From Methylobacterium sp. WSM2598 (GTDB lineage Bacteria > Pseudomonadota > Alphaproteobacteria > Rhizobiales > Beijerinckiaceae): a DNA stretch of 64,000 nt. Of this stretch, positions 7,466-16,233 are shown piece by piece. The notes beneath the pieces were generated by a model. The model was not told the origin of the DNA. It ran no database searches and saw only the letters and a program-made list of their open reading frames with translations. Within the stretch, counting starts at the first letter, position 1; each line of letters starts with the position of its first letter. A program made the position numbers and the translations under genes. The stretch covers positions 2,080,826-2,144,825 of the forward strand of contig NZ_KB900609.1 of assembly GCF_000379105.1 (NCBI RefSeq), written 5' to 3'.

Positions 7466-8839
7466 ATGAGCCGCCTGCTGCCCCCTGCTGCCACCACCGT
7501 TATCGACTCCCTGCTGTTCCGCGACGCCTTCGGCACCCCGGCCATGCGCGCGATCTTCTCCGACCACGCGCTAGTCCAGCGCTACATCGAGGTCGAGGTC
7601 GCACTCGCCAAGGCCGAGGCGGCCTGCGGCGTCATTCCGGCCGAAGCCGCCGAGCAGATCGCCGCGAACTGCAGCTTCGACGCGCTCGACTTCGACCTCC
7701 TGCGCCACGAGACCGACAATGTCGGCTACCCGATCCTGCCGCTCGTCCACCAACTGGTAAAGCAGTGCGGCGAGGCCGGGCGGTTCGTCCACTGGGGCGC
7801 CACCACCCAGGACATCATGGACACCGCCAACGTGCTCCAGGTCCGCGCCGGGCTCGATCTCGTGGCGGCCGAGGTCGACGCCCTGCGGGCGATCTTGGCC
7901 GACCTATCGCGCCGCTACCGCGACACGCCTATGGCCGGCCGCACCCACCTGCAGCAGGCCCTGCCGGTCACCTTCGGCTATAAGACCGCGATCTGGCTCG
8001 CTGCCCTCGATCGGCACGCCGAGCGCCTCGCCCAGGTCCGCCCACGGGTCCTGGTCGGCTCCTTCGCCGGCGCGGCGGGGACCCTTGCCTCGCTGGGCGA
8101 GCACGGCCTCGCCGTGCAGGAGGCCTTCTGCCGCGAACTCGGCCTCGGTGTGCCAGTCTCGACCTGGCATGTCGCCCGCGACGGCTTCGCCGAGGTGGTC
8201 AACCTGCTCGCCCTGATCACCGGCTCGCTCGGCAAGATCGCCCTCGATGTGATGATCATGGCTTCGACCGAGTTTGCGGAGGTCTACGAGCCCTTCGTCA
8301 CCGGGCGTGGCGCCTCCTCGACCATGCCGCAGAAGCGCAACCCGATCTCCTCCGAACTGATGCTCGCCGCCTCGAAGGGGGTGCGCCAGCAGGCCGGACT
8401 GATGCTCGACGCCATGATCCAAGACTTCGAGCGTGCAACCGGCCCTTGGCACGCCGAGTGGATGGCGATCCCCGAGAGCTTCGTGCTCACGGCGGGCGCT
8501 CTGCATCAGGCCAAGTTCGCGCTGGGCGGCCTGATCGTCGACGAGGCGCAGATGCGCAAGAACCTCGCGATCAGCCGGGGCCTGATCGTCGCCGAGGCCG
8601 TGATGATGGCGCTCGCGCCCCACACCGGCCGCCAGCAAGCACACGATTTGGTCTACGCCGCCTGCCGTGTCGTGAACGAGCAGGGCGGCACGCTGGCCGA
8701 GGCGCTCGCCAGCGTGCCGGAGGTCACTCGCTACTTCGACCGGACCGCAATCGACCGGCTGACCGACCCAGCGAACTACCTCGGCTCCGCTCCGCAAATG
8801 GTCGACCGCGTGCTGGCCTCGGCGCCGCGCGACCACTGA
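7466..8839 (+). CDS. PcaB-like lyase (fumarase/aspartase superfamily)
   Basis: This 457-residue protein starts at the ATG at 7466 (GGAGG upstream). It has the superfamily signature GASSTMPQKRNP at residues 283-293, with the catalytic serine in the flexible loop, and GRTHLQQALP at 158-167 with the general-acid histidine. HWGATTQDIMDT at 109-120 is typical of the 3-carboxy-cis,cis-muconate cycloisomerase/adenylosuccinate lyase branch. The PcaB branch is the closest by eye. No other protocatechuate gene is nearby, and its partner is a C4-dicarboxylate carrier. A lyase that releases or uses fumarate from an imported substrate is therefore at least as likely as muconate chemistry. Confidence 0.82.
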   Translation: MSRLLPPAATTVIDSLLFRDAFGTPAMRAIFSDHALVQRYIEVEVALAKAEAACGVIPAEAAEQIAANCSFDALDFDLLRHETDNVGYPILPLVHQLVKQCGEAGRFVHWGATTQDIMDTANVLQVRAGLDLVAAEVDALRAILADLSRRYRDTPMAGRTHLQQALPVTFGYKTAIWLAALDRHAERLAQVRPRVLVGSFAGAAGTLASLGEHGLAVQEAFCRELGLGVPVSTWHVARDGFAEVVNLLALITGSLGKIALDVMIMASTEFAEVYEPFVTGRGASSTMPQKRNPISSELMLAASKGVRQQAGLMLDAMIQDFERATGPWHAEWMAIPESFVLTAGALHQAKFALGGLIVDEAQMRKNLAISRGLIVAEAVMMALAPHTGRQQAHDLVYAACRVVNEQGGTLAEALASVPEVTRYFDRTAIDRLTDPANYLGSAPQMVDRVLASAPRDH

Positions 8840-8946
8840 CCCCACCCCGATCCCGATCACCGCAAGCGCCGCGCCGCAGGGCTGACCGCCCGCGGCGGCA
8901 ACAAGAGCGCGCGGTCCCCGGCTGCCTACGCTCCTTAGAGGAAACT

Positions 8947-10284
8947 ATGTCGCTGACCGTCAGCAACGCCGCCGATCTTCATCCGCCGCCTGTATCTGGT
9001 GCTAAACCGCGTAAATCAATCTGGACGAACCTGGGCTTTCAGATTGTCGTCGCCATGATTCTGGGTGCGGCGGTCGGTTTCCTGTTCCCGAACGTGGCGA
9101 CACAACTCAAGATCCTGGGCGATATCTTCCTGCGCTTGATTAAGACGGCGGTGGCGCCGCTGGTCTTCCTGTGCGTCGTAGTCGGCGTGACCTCGGCGGG
9201 CGACTTCAAGCGCGTCGGCAAGGTCGGGCTGATCGCCATGCTCTATTTCGAGATCGTGTCCTCGATCGCGCTGGCGGTGGGCTTGCTCGCCGGGAACCTG
9301 CTCGGCGTCGGCCAGGGCATGGCAGAGTCGACGAAGGCGACGCTCGCCCAGGGCAAGGCACCGACCGGCGCCGCCGCGCCCCATTCGACGCTGGACTTCA
9401 TCCTCAACGTCTTTCCGGACAACTTCATCGGCGCCTTCGCCCGGGGTGAGCTGCTCCAGGTGCTCGTGATCGCGCTGATCTTCGGCGCCGCCCTGCTGCA
9501 CCTCTCGCCCGAGAAGCGCCAGCCGATCGAGCGGGGCCTCAACACGATCTCGGACGCGTTCTTCGAGTTCATCCACCTGATCATGTGGTGTGCGCCGATC
9601 GGCACCTTCGGGGCAGTGGCCTTTGCGGTTGGGTCGAGCGGCACGAGTGTGCTGCTGTCGCTGATCTACCTCGTGCTGAGCTTCTACGCGGTGGTGATCA
9701 TCTTCATCATCGTAGTGCTCGGGACGATCTCGGCCCTGTTCAAGATCAACCTGTTCCGCTTTCTCGCCTTCATTAAGGAGGAGATCTACATCGTGCTCGG
9801 CACCGCCTCTTCGGAGAGCGTGCTGCCACGTCTGCTGGAGAAGCTGCCGCAGTTCGGCTGCTCGCGGCAGGCGGTCGGCCTGGTGCTGCCGACCGGCTAC
9901 GCCTTCAACCTCGACGGCACGTCGATCTACATGTCGATGGGCGTGATCTTCTTGGCCAACGCCTACCACGTGCCGCTCGACCTCGGGCAGCAGCTCGGCA
10001 TCCTGGCGATCATGCTGCTGACGTCGAAGGGTGCCGCGACGGTGTCGGGCGGGAGCTTCGTGGTCTTCGCCGCGACGGTCGCTGCAACCGGCGTGCTGCC
10101 CCTGGAGGGCCTGCCGATCCTGTTCGGGGTCTACCGCTTCATGTCGATTGCGATCGCCACCACTAACGTGGTCGGCAACAGTGTCGCGACTGTGGTGACC
10201 GCGAAGCTCGCCGGCGAGTTCGACGAGACGATGGCTCGTGACGCACTTGCCCGCTTGCAGGACGAGAAGGCTGTCACTGCCTGA
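8947..10284 (+). CDS. dctA: C4-dicarboxylate/proton symporter DctA
   Basis: This 445-residue sodium/proton:dicarboxylate symporter (DAACS family) starts at the ATG at 8947 behind AGAGGAAACT. It has about eight membrane helices and two re-entrant loops. The conserved elements are FLRLIKTAVAPLVF near residue 60, the serine-rich loop TASSESVLPRLLEKLP, and NLDGTSIYMSMG, which lines the substrate site. It imports succinate, fumarate or malate across the inner membrane. It lies 107 bases after the lyase gene, with no promoter evident, and is probably co-regulated by the GntR protein. A hairpin follows the stop. Confidence 0.9.
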   Translation: MSLTVSNAADLHPPPVSGAKPRKSIWTNLGFQIVVAMILGAAVGFLFPNVATQLKILGDIFLRLIKTAVAPLVFLCVVVGVTSAGDFKRVGKVGLIAMLYFEIVSSIALAVGLLAGNLLGVGQGMAESTKATLAQGKAPTGAAAPHSTLDFILNVFPDNFIGAFARGELLQVLVIALIFGAALLHLSPEKRQPIERGLNTISDAFFEFIHLIMWCAPIGTFGAVAFAVGSSGTSVLLSLIYLVLSFYAVVIIFIIVVLGTISALFKINLFRFLAFIKEEIYIVLGTASSESVLPRLLEKLPQFGCSRQAVGLVLPTGYAFNLDGTSIYMSMGVIFLANAYHVPLDLGQQLGILAIMLLTSKGAATVSGGSFVVFAATVAATGVLPLEGLPILFGVYRFMSIAIATTNVVGNSVATVVTAKLAGEFDETMARDALARLQDEKAVTA

Positions 10285-10311
10285 TCTCCATCCGGGCCGA
10301 ATGTGCACGGC

Positions 10312-10340
10312 GTGCTGATCGACTTTCGGTCAGTCAGCAC
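10312..10340 (+). terminator. Hairpin after dctA
   Basis: GTGCTGATCGAC and GTCAGTCAGCAC form a 12-base stem with two adjacent mismatches around a five-base loop, 27 bases after the dctA stop. No T-run follows, so it may be a weak or processing hairpin rather than a classical terminator. Confidence 0.5.
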
Positions 10341-11105
10341 CATCATCAGTATCGGCCTTGCCCGCCCCCTATGGCGTTCTCGTTGAGTAGCTCAGGCCAG
10401 TTCAAAATAAAAATTCGACCCTCCCAAGTGTGACTTAAATGAACTTTCAGCAACCGCTTCTCTCGCTGAGGATCGCCGGATTGAGCAGCAACGGCACGAA
10501 CTTCAATTTCTGCAACGAGGGGGGCGTGCCGTAGTCCTTTGTATCCAGTGGCTTAGGCGGAGGGGAAGGACCGGATTTCTGCTGACCGCGTGAAGCGGAC
10601 GAGGCTGCGGCGGGAAGAGCGATTTTTGTTCATTCGGGCGAGCCCGTGGTTTTCGGCAGTGCTCCGCTTCTTCACCAACTGGAACGCACCACCGGCGAGG
10701 GCATGGTGCTGTCAGGTCCAGCTGGCGCAAGCGCCCTTCGACGAGCTGGCGCGCGGCGAGCACCGCCTCCGCGACGATGCCTCTGCACCCAAATCAGGCC
10801 CCAGCTGGCGGCGTTTCTGTCGTCGAGGCAGCCCGGGAGGCACGAAAGAGCGAACGTCAGCCACCGGCCGAGTTGCGGCTGAGGCGAGCCGACAGGGAAG
10901 GATCCATGCCGGGGTGGGTGTGAACACAGCACTCACCCCCTCCGGCAAGGTCAGACCCGCCTAGGACTTCGGTGTCGGGGAAGAGAGCGATCAGAGCGCT
11001 CACTCACAAGGGCGAGCACAGCTTTATCCGACTACGGCCGGCATCACTCATGCTGGTCTCGCAGGTGCCTTGCGCACCGGTGTAGGGTAGGGGCGGAGGG
11101 AGCAC
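10341..11105. other. Long intergenic stretch, no supported gene
   Basis: About 760 bases without a convincing gene. On the minus strand near 10770 a protein-like fragment (VAEAVLAARQLVEGRLRQLD) appears and then breaks down, so decayed coding sequence is likely. A hairpin formed by GGGGTGGGTG and CACTCACCCC lies near 10911-10940. The promoter for the cyclase gene at 11106 should be in the last 150 bases; GGAGGG precedes its ATG. Confidence 0.4.
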
Positions 11106-13040
11106 ATGCACGAGAAGAGCACGGAGCGCCGCCTCGCTGCCATCCTGGTCACAGACGTCGTCGGCTACAGCCGCCTGATCGGCGCTGACGAAGCCGGCAC
11201 TCTGCGTCGACTGAAAGCGCTTCGGCGCGAGCTGGTTGATCCTGCCATCGCGGCTGCGCGTGGTCGCATCGTGAAGTCGACCGGCGACGGGCTGATCGCC
11301 GAGTTCCCGAGCCCCGTCAGGGCAGTGTCGTGCGCCGTGGCGATCCAGAAGGCGATGGCGGGTCGGAGCGCCGGGGAGCCTGAGGATCGTGCACTGCGGC
11401 TGCGCATCGGCATCAACCTCGGGGACGTGGTCGCGGAGCCAGACGGCGACCTCTACGGGGACGGGGTCAATGTGGCGGCACGGCTTGAGCCGCTGTCGGA
11501 GCCCGGCGGCTTGTGCATCTCGCGCAGCGTCTACGACCAGGTGCGGGACAAGCTGCGCTACCCCTTTGAGGACCGCGGCAAGCAGGAGCTGAAGAACATC
11601 GCCCGACCGATCGGCGTCTACGCGCTGGGGGCCACCGCGATCGCGGGGCTCAACCCGGAGGACGAACTCGATCCGGCGCCGGCCGCGCGAACAGGACGGC
11701 GTGCAGGGATCGTCGCGGCCTGCGCTGCGGCCCTCCTTGCAGCGGGCGGGCTCGGCTGGTGGGCATTCCGGCCGGGCCAGGTTCCAGCGCCGGCACAGAC
11801 GCTCGCCGCGCAGATGATCGGGACGGCGCAGCCCGCGCCGCGACTGTCGATCGTGGTCTTGCCCTTCGCAAACCTCAGCAACGACCCAGAGCAGGACTTC
11901 TTCGCCGACGGTATAACCGAGGATCTCACCACGGATCTCTCACACCTCGATGGCAGCTTCGTCATCGCCCGGAACACTGCCTTCACTTACAAGGGCAAGT
12001 CGGTCGATGTGAAGCAGCTCGGGCGCGACCTCGGCGTGCGCTACGTGCTTGAGGGCAGCGTGCGTCGCACGGGCGAGCAAGTGGTGGTGAACGCGCAGCT
12101 GATCTCGGCGGAGACGGGCGCGCACCTGTGGGCGGATCGCTTTGAGGGCGACCGAGCGCGGCTCGGCGAGCTAGAAGTGGAATTCGTGGCCCGCCTCGCT
12201 CGCTCTCTCGACGTGCAGCTCACACAAGCAGAGAGCCTGCGGTCACTACGCGAGAGGCCGAACAACCCGGACGCGATCGATCTAAGTTTGCGCGGCTGGG
12301 CGGCATTATATAGACCTCGGCAGATTGCCAACAACAACGAGGCGCAGAATTACTTTGAGCGCGCACTTGCACTCAATCCAAATCTCCCTCGTGCAGTCTT
12401 GGGCCTCTCTCGCGCGATAATCATTAGACCAGCAATGGCTTGGAGCGTCGACAGAAATAAAGATATTCAAGAGGCAGATGATCTTATCAATAAATACCTG
12501 GCCTTATACCCAAATGATGCCGTAGCTCTGGTTATTAAAGGCGATGTTTATCGAGCGCGCCGTCAGTTTGATTCAGCACGTTCTATGTATGAAGCTGCAA
12601 TCGCCAGCAATCGAAATTATGCAGTAGCGCACGACTTGAAAGGGCACGTCTCGACATTGACTGGCAAAGCACACGAGGCTATCCCGAATGTGCTTCAGGC
12701 TATTCGCCTAAGCCCGCGCGATCCTCTTTTGGATGTATGGTATTATCATATCTGTCATGCGCATACGCATCAGAGACATTGGGAAGAAGCGGTCTCTTGG
12801 TGTAACAAATCGGTGGCTATCTCACCCAACTGGCTTCCCTATATCGATCTTGCGGCTGCCTATGGTTGGCTTGGAAGACAAGCCGAAGCTAAAGCAGCCG
12901 TCGCTGAGGTCCTGAAGCTCATGCCTGGCTACACAGTTCAGAAGTGGGCGAACGCAGGCTGGTCTGATAATCCGATTTTTCTTGAAGAATACAAATATAT
13001 TATTGACGGTCTTCGGAAAGCTGGTCTACCCGAGAACTAA
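11106..13040 (+). CDS. Class III adenylate cyclase with TolB-like and TPR domains
   Basis: This 644-residue protein has a cyclase domain at residues 5-175. ILVTDVVGYSRL gives the first metal aspartate (D17), KSTGDGLIAEF the second (D61), and YGDGVNVAARLE the nucleotide/transition-state region. One membrane helix follows (about 200-220, ending GLGWWAF). Residues about 248-375 match the TolB/FlgO-like module (IVVLPFANLSNDPEQDFFAD, YVLEGSVRR, ADRFEG), and TPR-type helices fill 390-640. The cyclase is therefore cytoplasmic and the output or sensing part is probably periplasmic. From residue 400 on the codon use is visibly more AT-rich than in the first half, which may mark a recombinant junction. 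A paralogue follows at 13511. Confidence 0.9.
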   Translation: MHEKSTERRLAAILVTDVVGYSRLIGADEAGTLRRLKALRRELVDPAIAAARGRIVKSTGDGLIAEFPSPVRAVSCAVAIQKAMAGRSAGEPEDRALRLRIGINLGDVVAEPDGDLYGDGVNVAARLEPLSEPGGLCISRSVYDQVRDKLRYPFEDRGKQELKNIARPIGVYALGATAIAGLNPEDELDPAPAARTGRRAGIVAACAAALLAAGGLGWWAFRPGQVPAPAQTLAAQMIGTAQPAPRLSIVVLPFANLSNDPEQDFFADGITEDLTTDLSHLDGSFVIARNTAFTYKGKSVDVKQLGRDLGVRYVLEGSVRRTGEQVVVNAQLISAETGAHLWADRFEGDRARLGELEVEFVARLARSLDVQLTQAESLRSLRERPNNPDAIDLSLRGWAALYRPRQIANNNEAQNYFERALALNPNLPRAVLGLSRAIIIRPAMAWSVDRNKDIQEADDLINKYLALYPNDAVALVIKGDVYRARRQFDSARSMYEAAIASNRNYAVAHDLKGHVSTLTGKAHEAIPNVLQAIRLSPRDPLLDVWYYHICHAHTHQRHWEEAVSWCNKSVAISPNWLPYIDLAAAYGWLGRQAEAKAAVAEVLKLMPGYTVQKWANAGWSDNPIFLEEYKYIIDGLRKAGLPEN

Positions 13041-13510
13041 CGACGTTTCAGCAAACGCCTACAGAGGAGCGCTTGACAATTTCGGAGAGGGTGCCCCGCC
13101 CGCCCCGCTTCAATCCCCACGAGGGGTGGGTGTTACAGATCTATATCACGCCGCGAGGACGCGGCTGACCTGCGTCGCGGACCATTCCCCACTCAGCGCC
13201 GTCCTGACGCCGCGGGCGTTCAGCGCGTCGGTGATACCTGCGAACCCTACCGGTCCTGGTGGATGATTGCATTGGACGTCAGCTTGTAAAGCTGGTCCCG
13301 AGCCCGACCTCAGGGATCATGCGCAAGCGTTGGCGGACCTCCATCTCGCTGCCACAGACGCATCGTGAGATCTCGCACCCACAACCTCTCTTGCGAGGAG
13401 CGCTGCATGCCGCAAAGCCAGCTCCTCGCCCAAATTTACCTCCAAGTGCGGCTTCTCAGTCCTCAACAGGTCCGGCACTGCCGGTTATAAGAGAGCTGGA
13501 GGGGACGAGC
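13041..13510. other. Gap between cyclase paralogues
   Basis: No intact gene is present. The gap contains the minus-strand recombinase tail described at 13146-13250 and a CCCCACGAGGGG hairpin near 13113. The ribosome site of the second cyclase gene (GGAGGGG) is at about 13498. Confidence 0.5.
13146..13250 (-). pseudogene. Serine recombinase C-terminal tail
   Basis: On the minus strand the residues GITDALNARGVRTALSGEW and then SATQVSRVLAA precede a TGA. This is the helix-turn-helix tail of a resolvase/invertase. No upstream part of the gene remains. It is one of four such tails in the window. Confidence 0.7.
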
Positions 13511-15454
13511 ATGGACAAAGCCGTCGAGCGCCGACTCGCCGCTATTCTTGTAGCCGATCTTGTTGGCTATAGCCGGCTTGTCGGTGTGGATGAGACTGGC
13601 ACGCTGCGGCGACTGAAAGAGCTCCGGCGCGAGCTCATCGAGCCGCGGATTGCGGCTGCGCGCGGACGAGTCGTGAAATCGACAGGCGATGGGCTGATCG
13701 TTGAATTCCCCAGTCCCGTGCGAGCGGTGCTCTGTGCGGTGGCGATCCAGCACGCGATGCTAGTCCGCGACGACTCGGTGGTGCCGGACAAGGCCTTGCG
13801 GCTGCGGATCGGCATCAATCTCGGGGACGTGGTCGCGGAGCCAGACGGCGACCTCTACGGCGACGGGGTGAATGTCGCGGCGCGGCTGGAGCCGCTCGCG
13901 GAGCCCGGCGGGATCTGCATCTCGCGCAGCGTCTACGAGCAGGTGCGGGACAAGCTGCGCTACCCGTTCGAGGATCGCGGCAAGCAGGAGCTGAAGAACA
14001 TCGCTCGGCCGGTAGGTGTCTACGCGCTTGGGCCTGGGGTTATCGTCGGGCTCGGCGACGAGCAGGAACTCCTCGACGCCGCGCCGGGGCGAGCGGCGGG
14101 AGGGCGATGGCGGACCGGGACAGCAGTGGCGGCAGGTGTCGTGGCGCTCCTTGGCGTGGGCGGCCTCGGCTGGTGGACTTGGCGTTCGCCGCCAGCGCCT
14201 ACGCCGGCTCAGACGCTCGCTGCGCAGATGATCGGGGAGGCGCGGCCGGCACCGCGGCTCTCGATGGTGCTGCTGCCCTTCACGAACCTCAGCAGCGACC
14301 CCGAGCAGGACTACTTCGCGGACGGGCTGACCGAGGATCTCACCACGGACCTCTCCCACCTCGACGGCAGCTTCGTCATCGCCCGGAACACGGCCTTCAC
14401 CTACAAAGGCAAGTCCGTGGACGTGAAGCAGCTCGGGCGTGACCTCGGCGTGCGCTACGTCCTGGAGGGCAGCGTGCGCCGCACGGTGGACCGCGTGATC
14501 GTGAACGCGCAGCTGATCTCGGCGGAGACCAGGGCCCACATCTGGGCGGACCGTTTCGAGGGCGAGTGGTCGCGGCTCGGCGAGTTGCAGGCCGAGTTCG
14601 TGGCGCGACTCGCGCGCTCCCTCGACGTTGCGCTAACCCATGCTGAGAGCCTGCGCTCTCTGCGGGAGCGGCCGAACAACCCCGACGCCGCGGACCTGAC
14701 CTTTCGCGGCTGGGCGGCCCTGAACAGGCCGCGTAGCCCCTCGAATACTGTCGAAGCCATCGGCCTTTTCGAGCAAGCTCTGCAACTTGATCCCCATTCA
14801 CCAAAAGCCGTGATCGGTCTAGCACGGGGGCTTGCGATCCGAGCGCGAGCCGGTTGGAGCAGCGACTCGGCTGCCGACGCGAATAGGATCGACGAGTTAC
14901 TCACGCCGATCCTCTCTGTCTCGCCCAACAACGCGATGGCGCACTGGTCCAAAGGGCAAGCATTAGCGTTCCGGAAGCAGTTCGACCGCGCGATTTTAGA
15001 GCTCGATGCTGCAATCGCGAGCGACCCGAACTTCGCTGATGCGCACGCTTTTGCAGGGTTGCTGAGGATTTTTGCTGGCCGTTCGATGGAGTCTTTTCCT
15101 TACTTCGACAAGGCAATACGTTTAAGCCCTAAAGATCCAACCCTGCACAATTTCCTATTTGATATTTGTCATGCTCATTCACACTTAGCAAACTGGGATG
15201 AGGCAATCAAGTGGTGCAGCAAATCTCTTGCTGTCGCACCATATTACATGGCTTATATTGATCTAGCTACGGCATACGCTTGGACTGGCCGCACAGTTGA
15301 GGCGAAAGAAGCTGTAGAAGGTCTACTGAAAATTTCTCCAGGCTATACCGTGAAGAAGTGGGCAAATGCTGACTGGTCAAACAACCCGACCTTTATCGCG
15401 GAATACAAGCGCATGGTTGAGGGGCTGCGCAGGTCTGGACTACCAGAAAACTAG
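13511..15454 (+). CDS. Class III adenylate cyclase with TolB-like and TPR domains, paralogue
   Basis: This 647-residue protein starts at the ATG at 13511 behind GGAGGGG. Its domain order matches the preceding cyclase gene: cyclase (ILVADLVGYSRL, KSTGDGLIVEF, YGDGVNVAARLE), membrane helix (about 203-222), TolB-like module (MVLLPFTNLSSDPEQDYFAD), then TPR repeats. The first 380 residues are very close to its neighbour, while the TPR half is more divergent. This suggests duplication followed by change of the sensory or partner-binding part. Both copies keep the two metal aspartates and should be active. The last 70 codons are AT-richer than the rest. Confidence 0.9.
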   Translation: MDKAVERRLAAILVADLVGYSRLVGVDETGTLRRLKELRRELIEPRIAAARGRVVKSTGDGLIVEFPSPVRAVLCAVAIQHAMLVRDDSVVPDKALRLRIGINLGDVVAEPDGDLYGDGVNVAARLEPLAEPGGICISRSVYEQVRDKLRYPFEDRGKQELKNIARPVGVYALGPGVIVGLGDEQELLDAAPGRAAGGRWRTGTAVAAGVVALLGVGGLGWWTWRSPPAPTPAQTLAAQMIGEARPAPRLSMVLLPFTNLSSDPEQDYFADGLTEDLTTDLSHLDGSFVIARNTAFTYKGKSVDVKQLGRDLGVRYVLEGSVRRTVDRVIVNAQLISAETRAHIWADRFEGEWSRLGELQAEFVARLARSLDVALTHAESLRSLRERPNNPDAADLTFRGWAALNRPRSPSNTVEAIGLFEQALQLDPHSPKAVIGLARGLAIRARAGWSSDSAADANRIDELLTPILSVSPNNAMAHWSKGQALAFRKQFDRAILELDAAIASDPNFADAHAFAGLLRIFAGRSMESFPYFDKAIRLSPKDPTLHNFLFDICHAHSHLANWDEAIKWCSKSLAVAPYYMAYIDLATAYAWTGRTVEAKEAVEGLLKISPGYTVKKWANADWSNNPTFIAEYKRMVEGLRRSGLPEN

Positions 15455-15477
15455 CCGTTTACTATATAGACTCGATC

Positions 15478-15747
15478 GTGACGGAGCGCTGTGCAGTTTC
15501 GGAGAACGGGCCGCTCCGATCTCCACGAGAAGATGGGTATCACGGCCTTGGTGCGCTGGCTGATCAGCTCGGCCTCGCGCTCGACCATTGCCGCCATGGC
15601 GTGGGTGGTGAGCTCGTTCGCCAAGGGCAGGTCGCAGGCGACGACCTCGATACGCTGCTCGCCGAGATCGAGATCGCGGTCGAGGAGGATCTGGTCGAAG
15701 AGTGCGATGGGCCAAGTGCTCCAAGGCCCGTCAGTGCTGCCTATTAA
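15478..15747 (+). pseudogene. Degraded copy of the DDLDTLL small gene
   Basis: The frame contains AGDDLDTLLAEIEIAVEEDL and then VEECDGPSAPRP, clearly related to the short gene at 2294. The upstream half does not match, and there is no good ribosome site, so this is treated as a relic. It is followed immediately by the relic of the GIY-YIG gene. Confidence 0.55.
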
Positions 15748-15769
15748 GGCCGGAAGATCAGCGTGTGCA

Positions 15770-15955
15770 CCAAGGACGGTCGCTCGACCTGCTCAGGCGG
15801 GAGTTCATCGCGCCGAGCTGGACTTCCGGCTCCTCGCCGTGGCGAGCCCGGCCGAAGCCTTCCTGATCGAGCGACGCCTGCAACGAGGGGAATGGGAGGT
15901 CGGGCGGCCGATCCTGAATCGAATGCCAGGCAGCCTGCTTTCGCCTAGGGTCTGA
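15770..15955 (+). pseudogene. GIY-YIG gene remnant, frameshifted
   Basis: This segment matches the last 50-60 codons of the gene at 3622-4104. SLDLLRREFI in one frame and then RAELDFRLLAV and AEAFLIERRLQRGEWEVGRP in another correspond to the intact copy. The frame change is explained by one missing base in GGGAGTTCATCGCGCC, where the intact copy has GGGAGTTCATTCGCGCC. The rest of that gene and the whole SRA-HNH gene are missing. Confidence 0.8.
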
Positions 15956-16233
15956 CTCATTCAGCTTGGCTGTGTAAGGGGCCGAGAAGGGTGTGGAGCC
16001 GACCTTGACGTGACCGCAGCAAGCGGACGTGCATTCATGCGGAACGGATGAACGCCGCACGATCGATTAAGCGAGCGCAACAGAGGACAGAGCGTCTGCT
16101 GCTACGTAAACAATGCTAACGGTGAGCAGCCCGGGAACATCGGTCATGCGGCCAATCGGCCCTGGCGTCGGTCTGCGGCCGCCGCAGCGCGGTTCCACTA
16201 TACCCGCTTAACGTGCTAGGGGCCGATCACAGC

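Noticed and set aside
7466..8839. Adenylosuccinate lyase (purB)
   Set aside because: The motif set is nearer to the PcaB branch, and the context (GntR, DctA) is catabolic, not purine synthesis.
10590..10964. 124-codon plus-strand gene
   Set aside because: No ribosome site, a mixed and basic composition, and competing frames; treated as non-coding.
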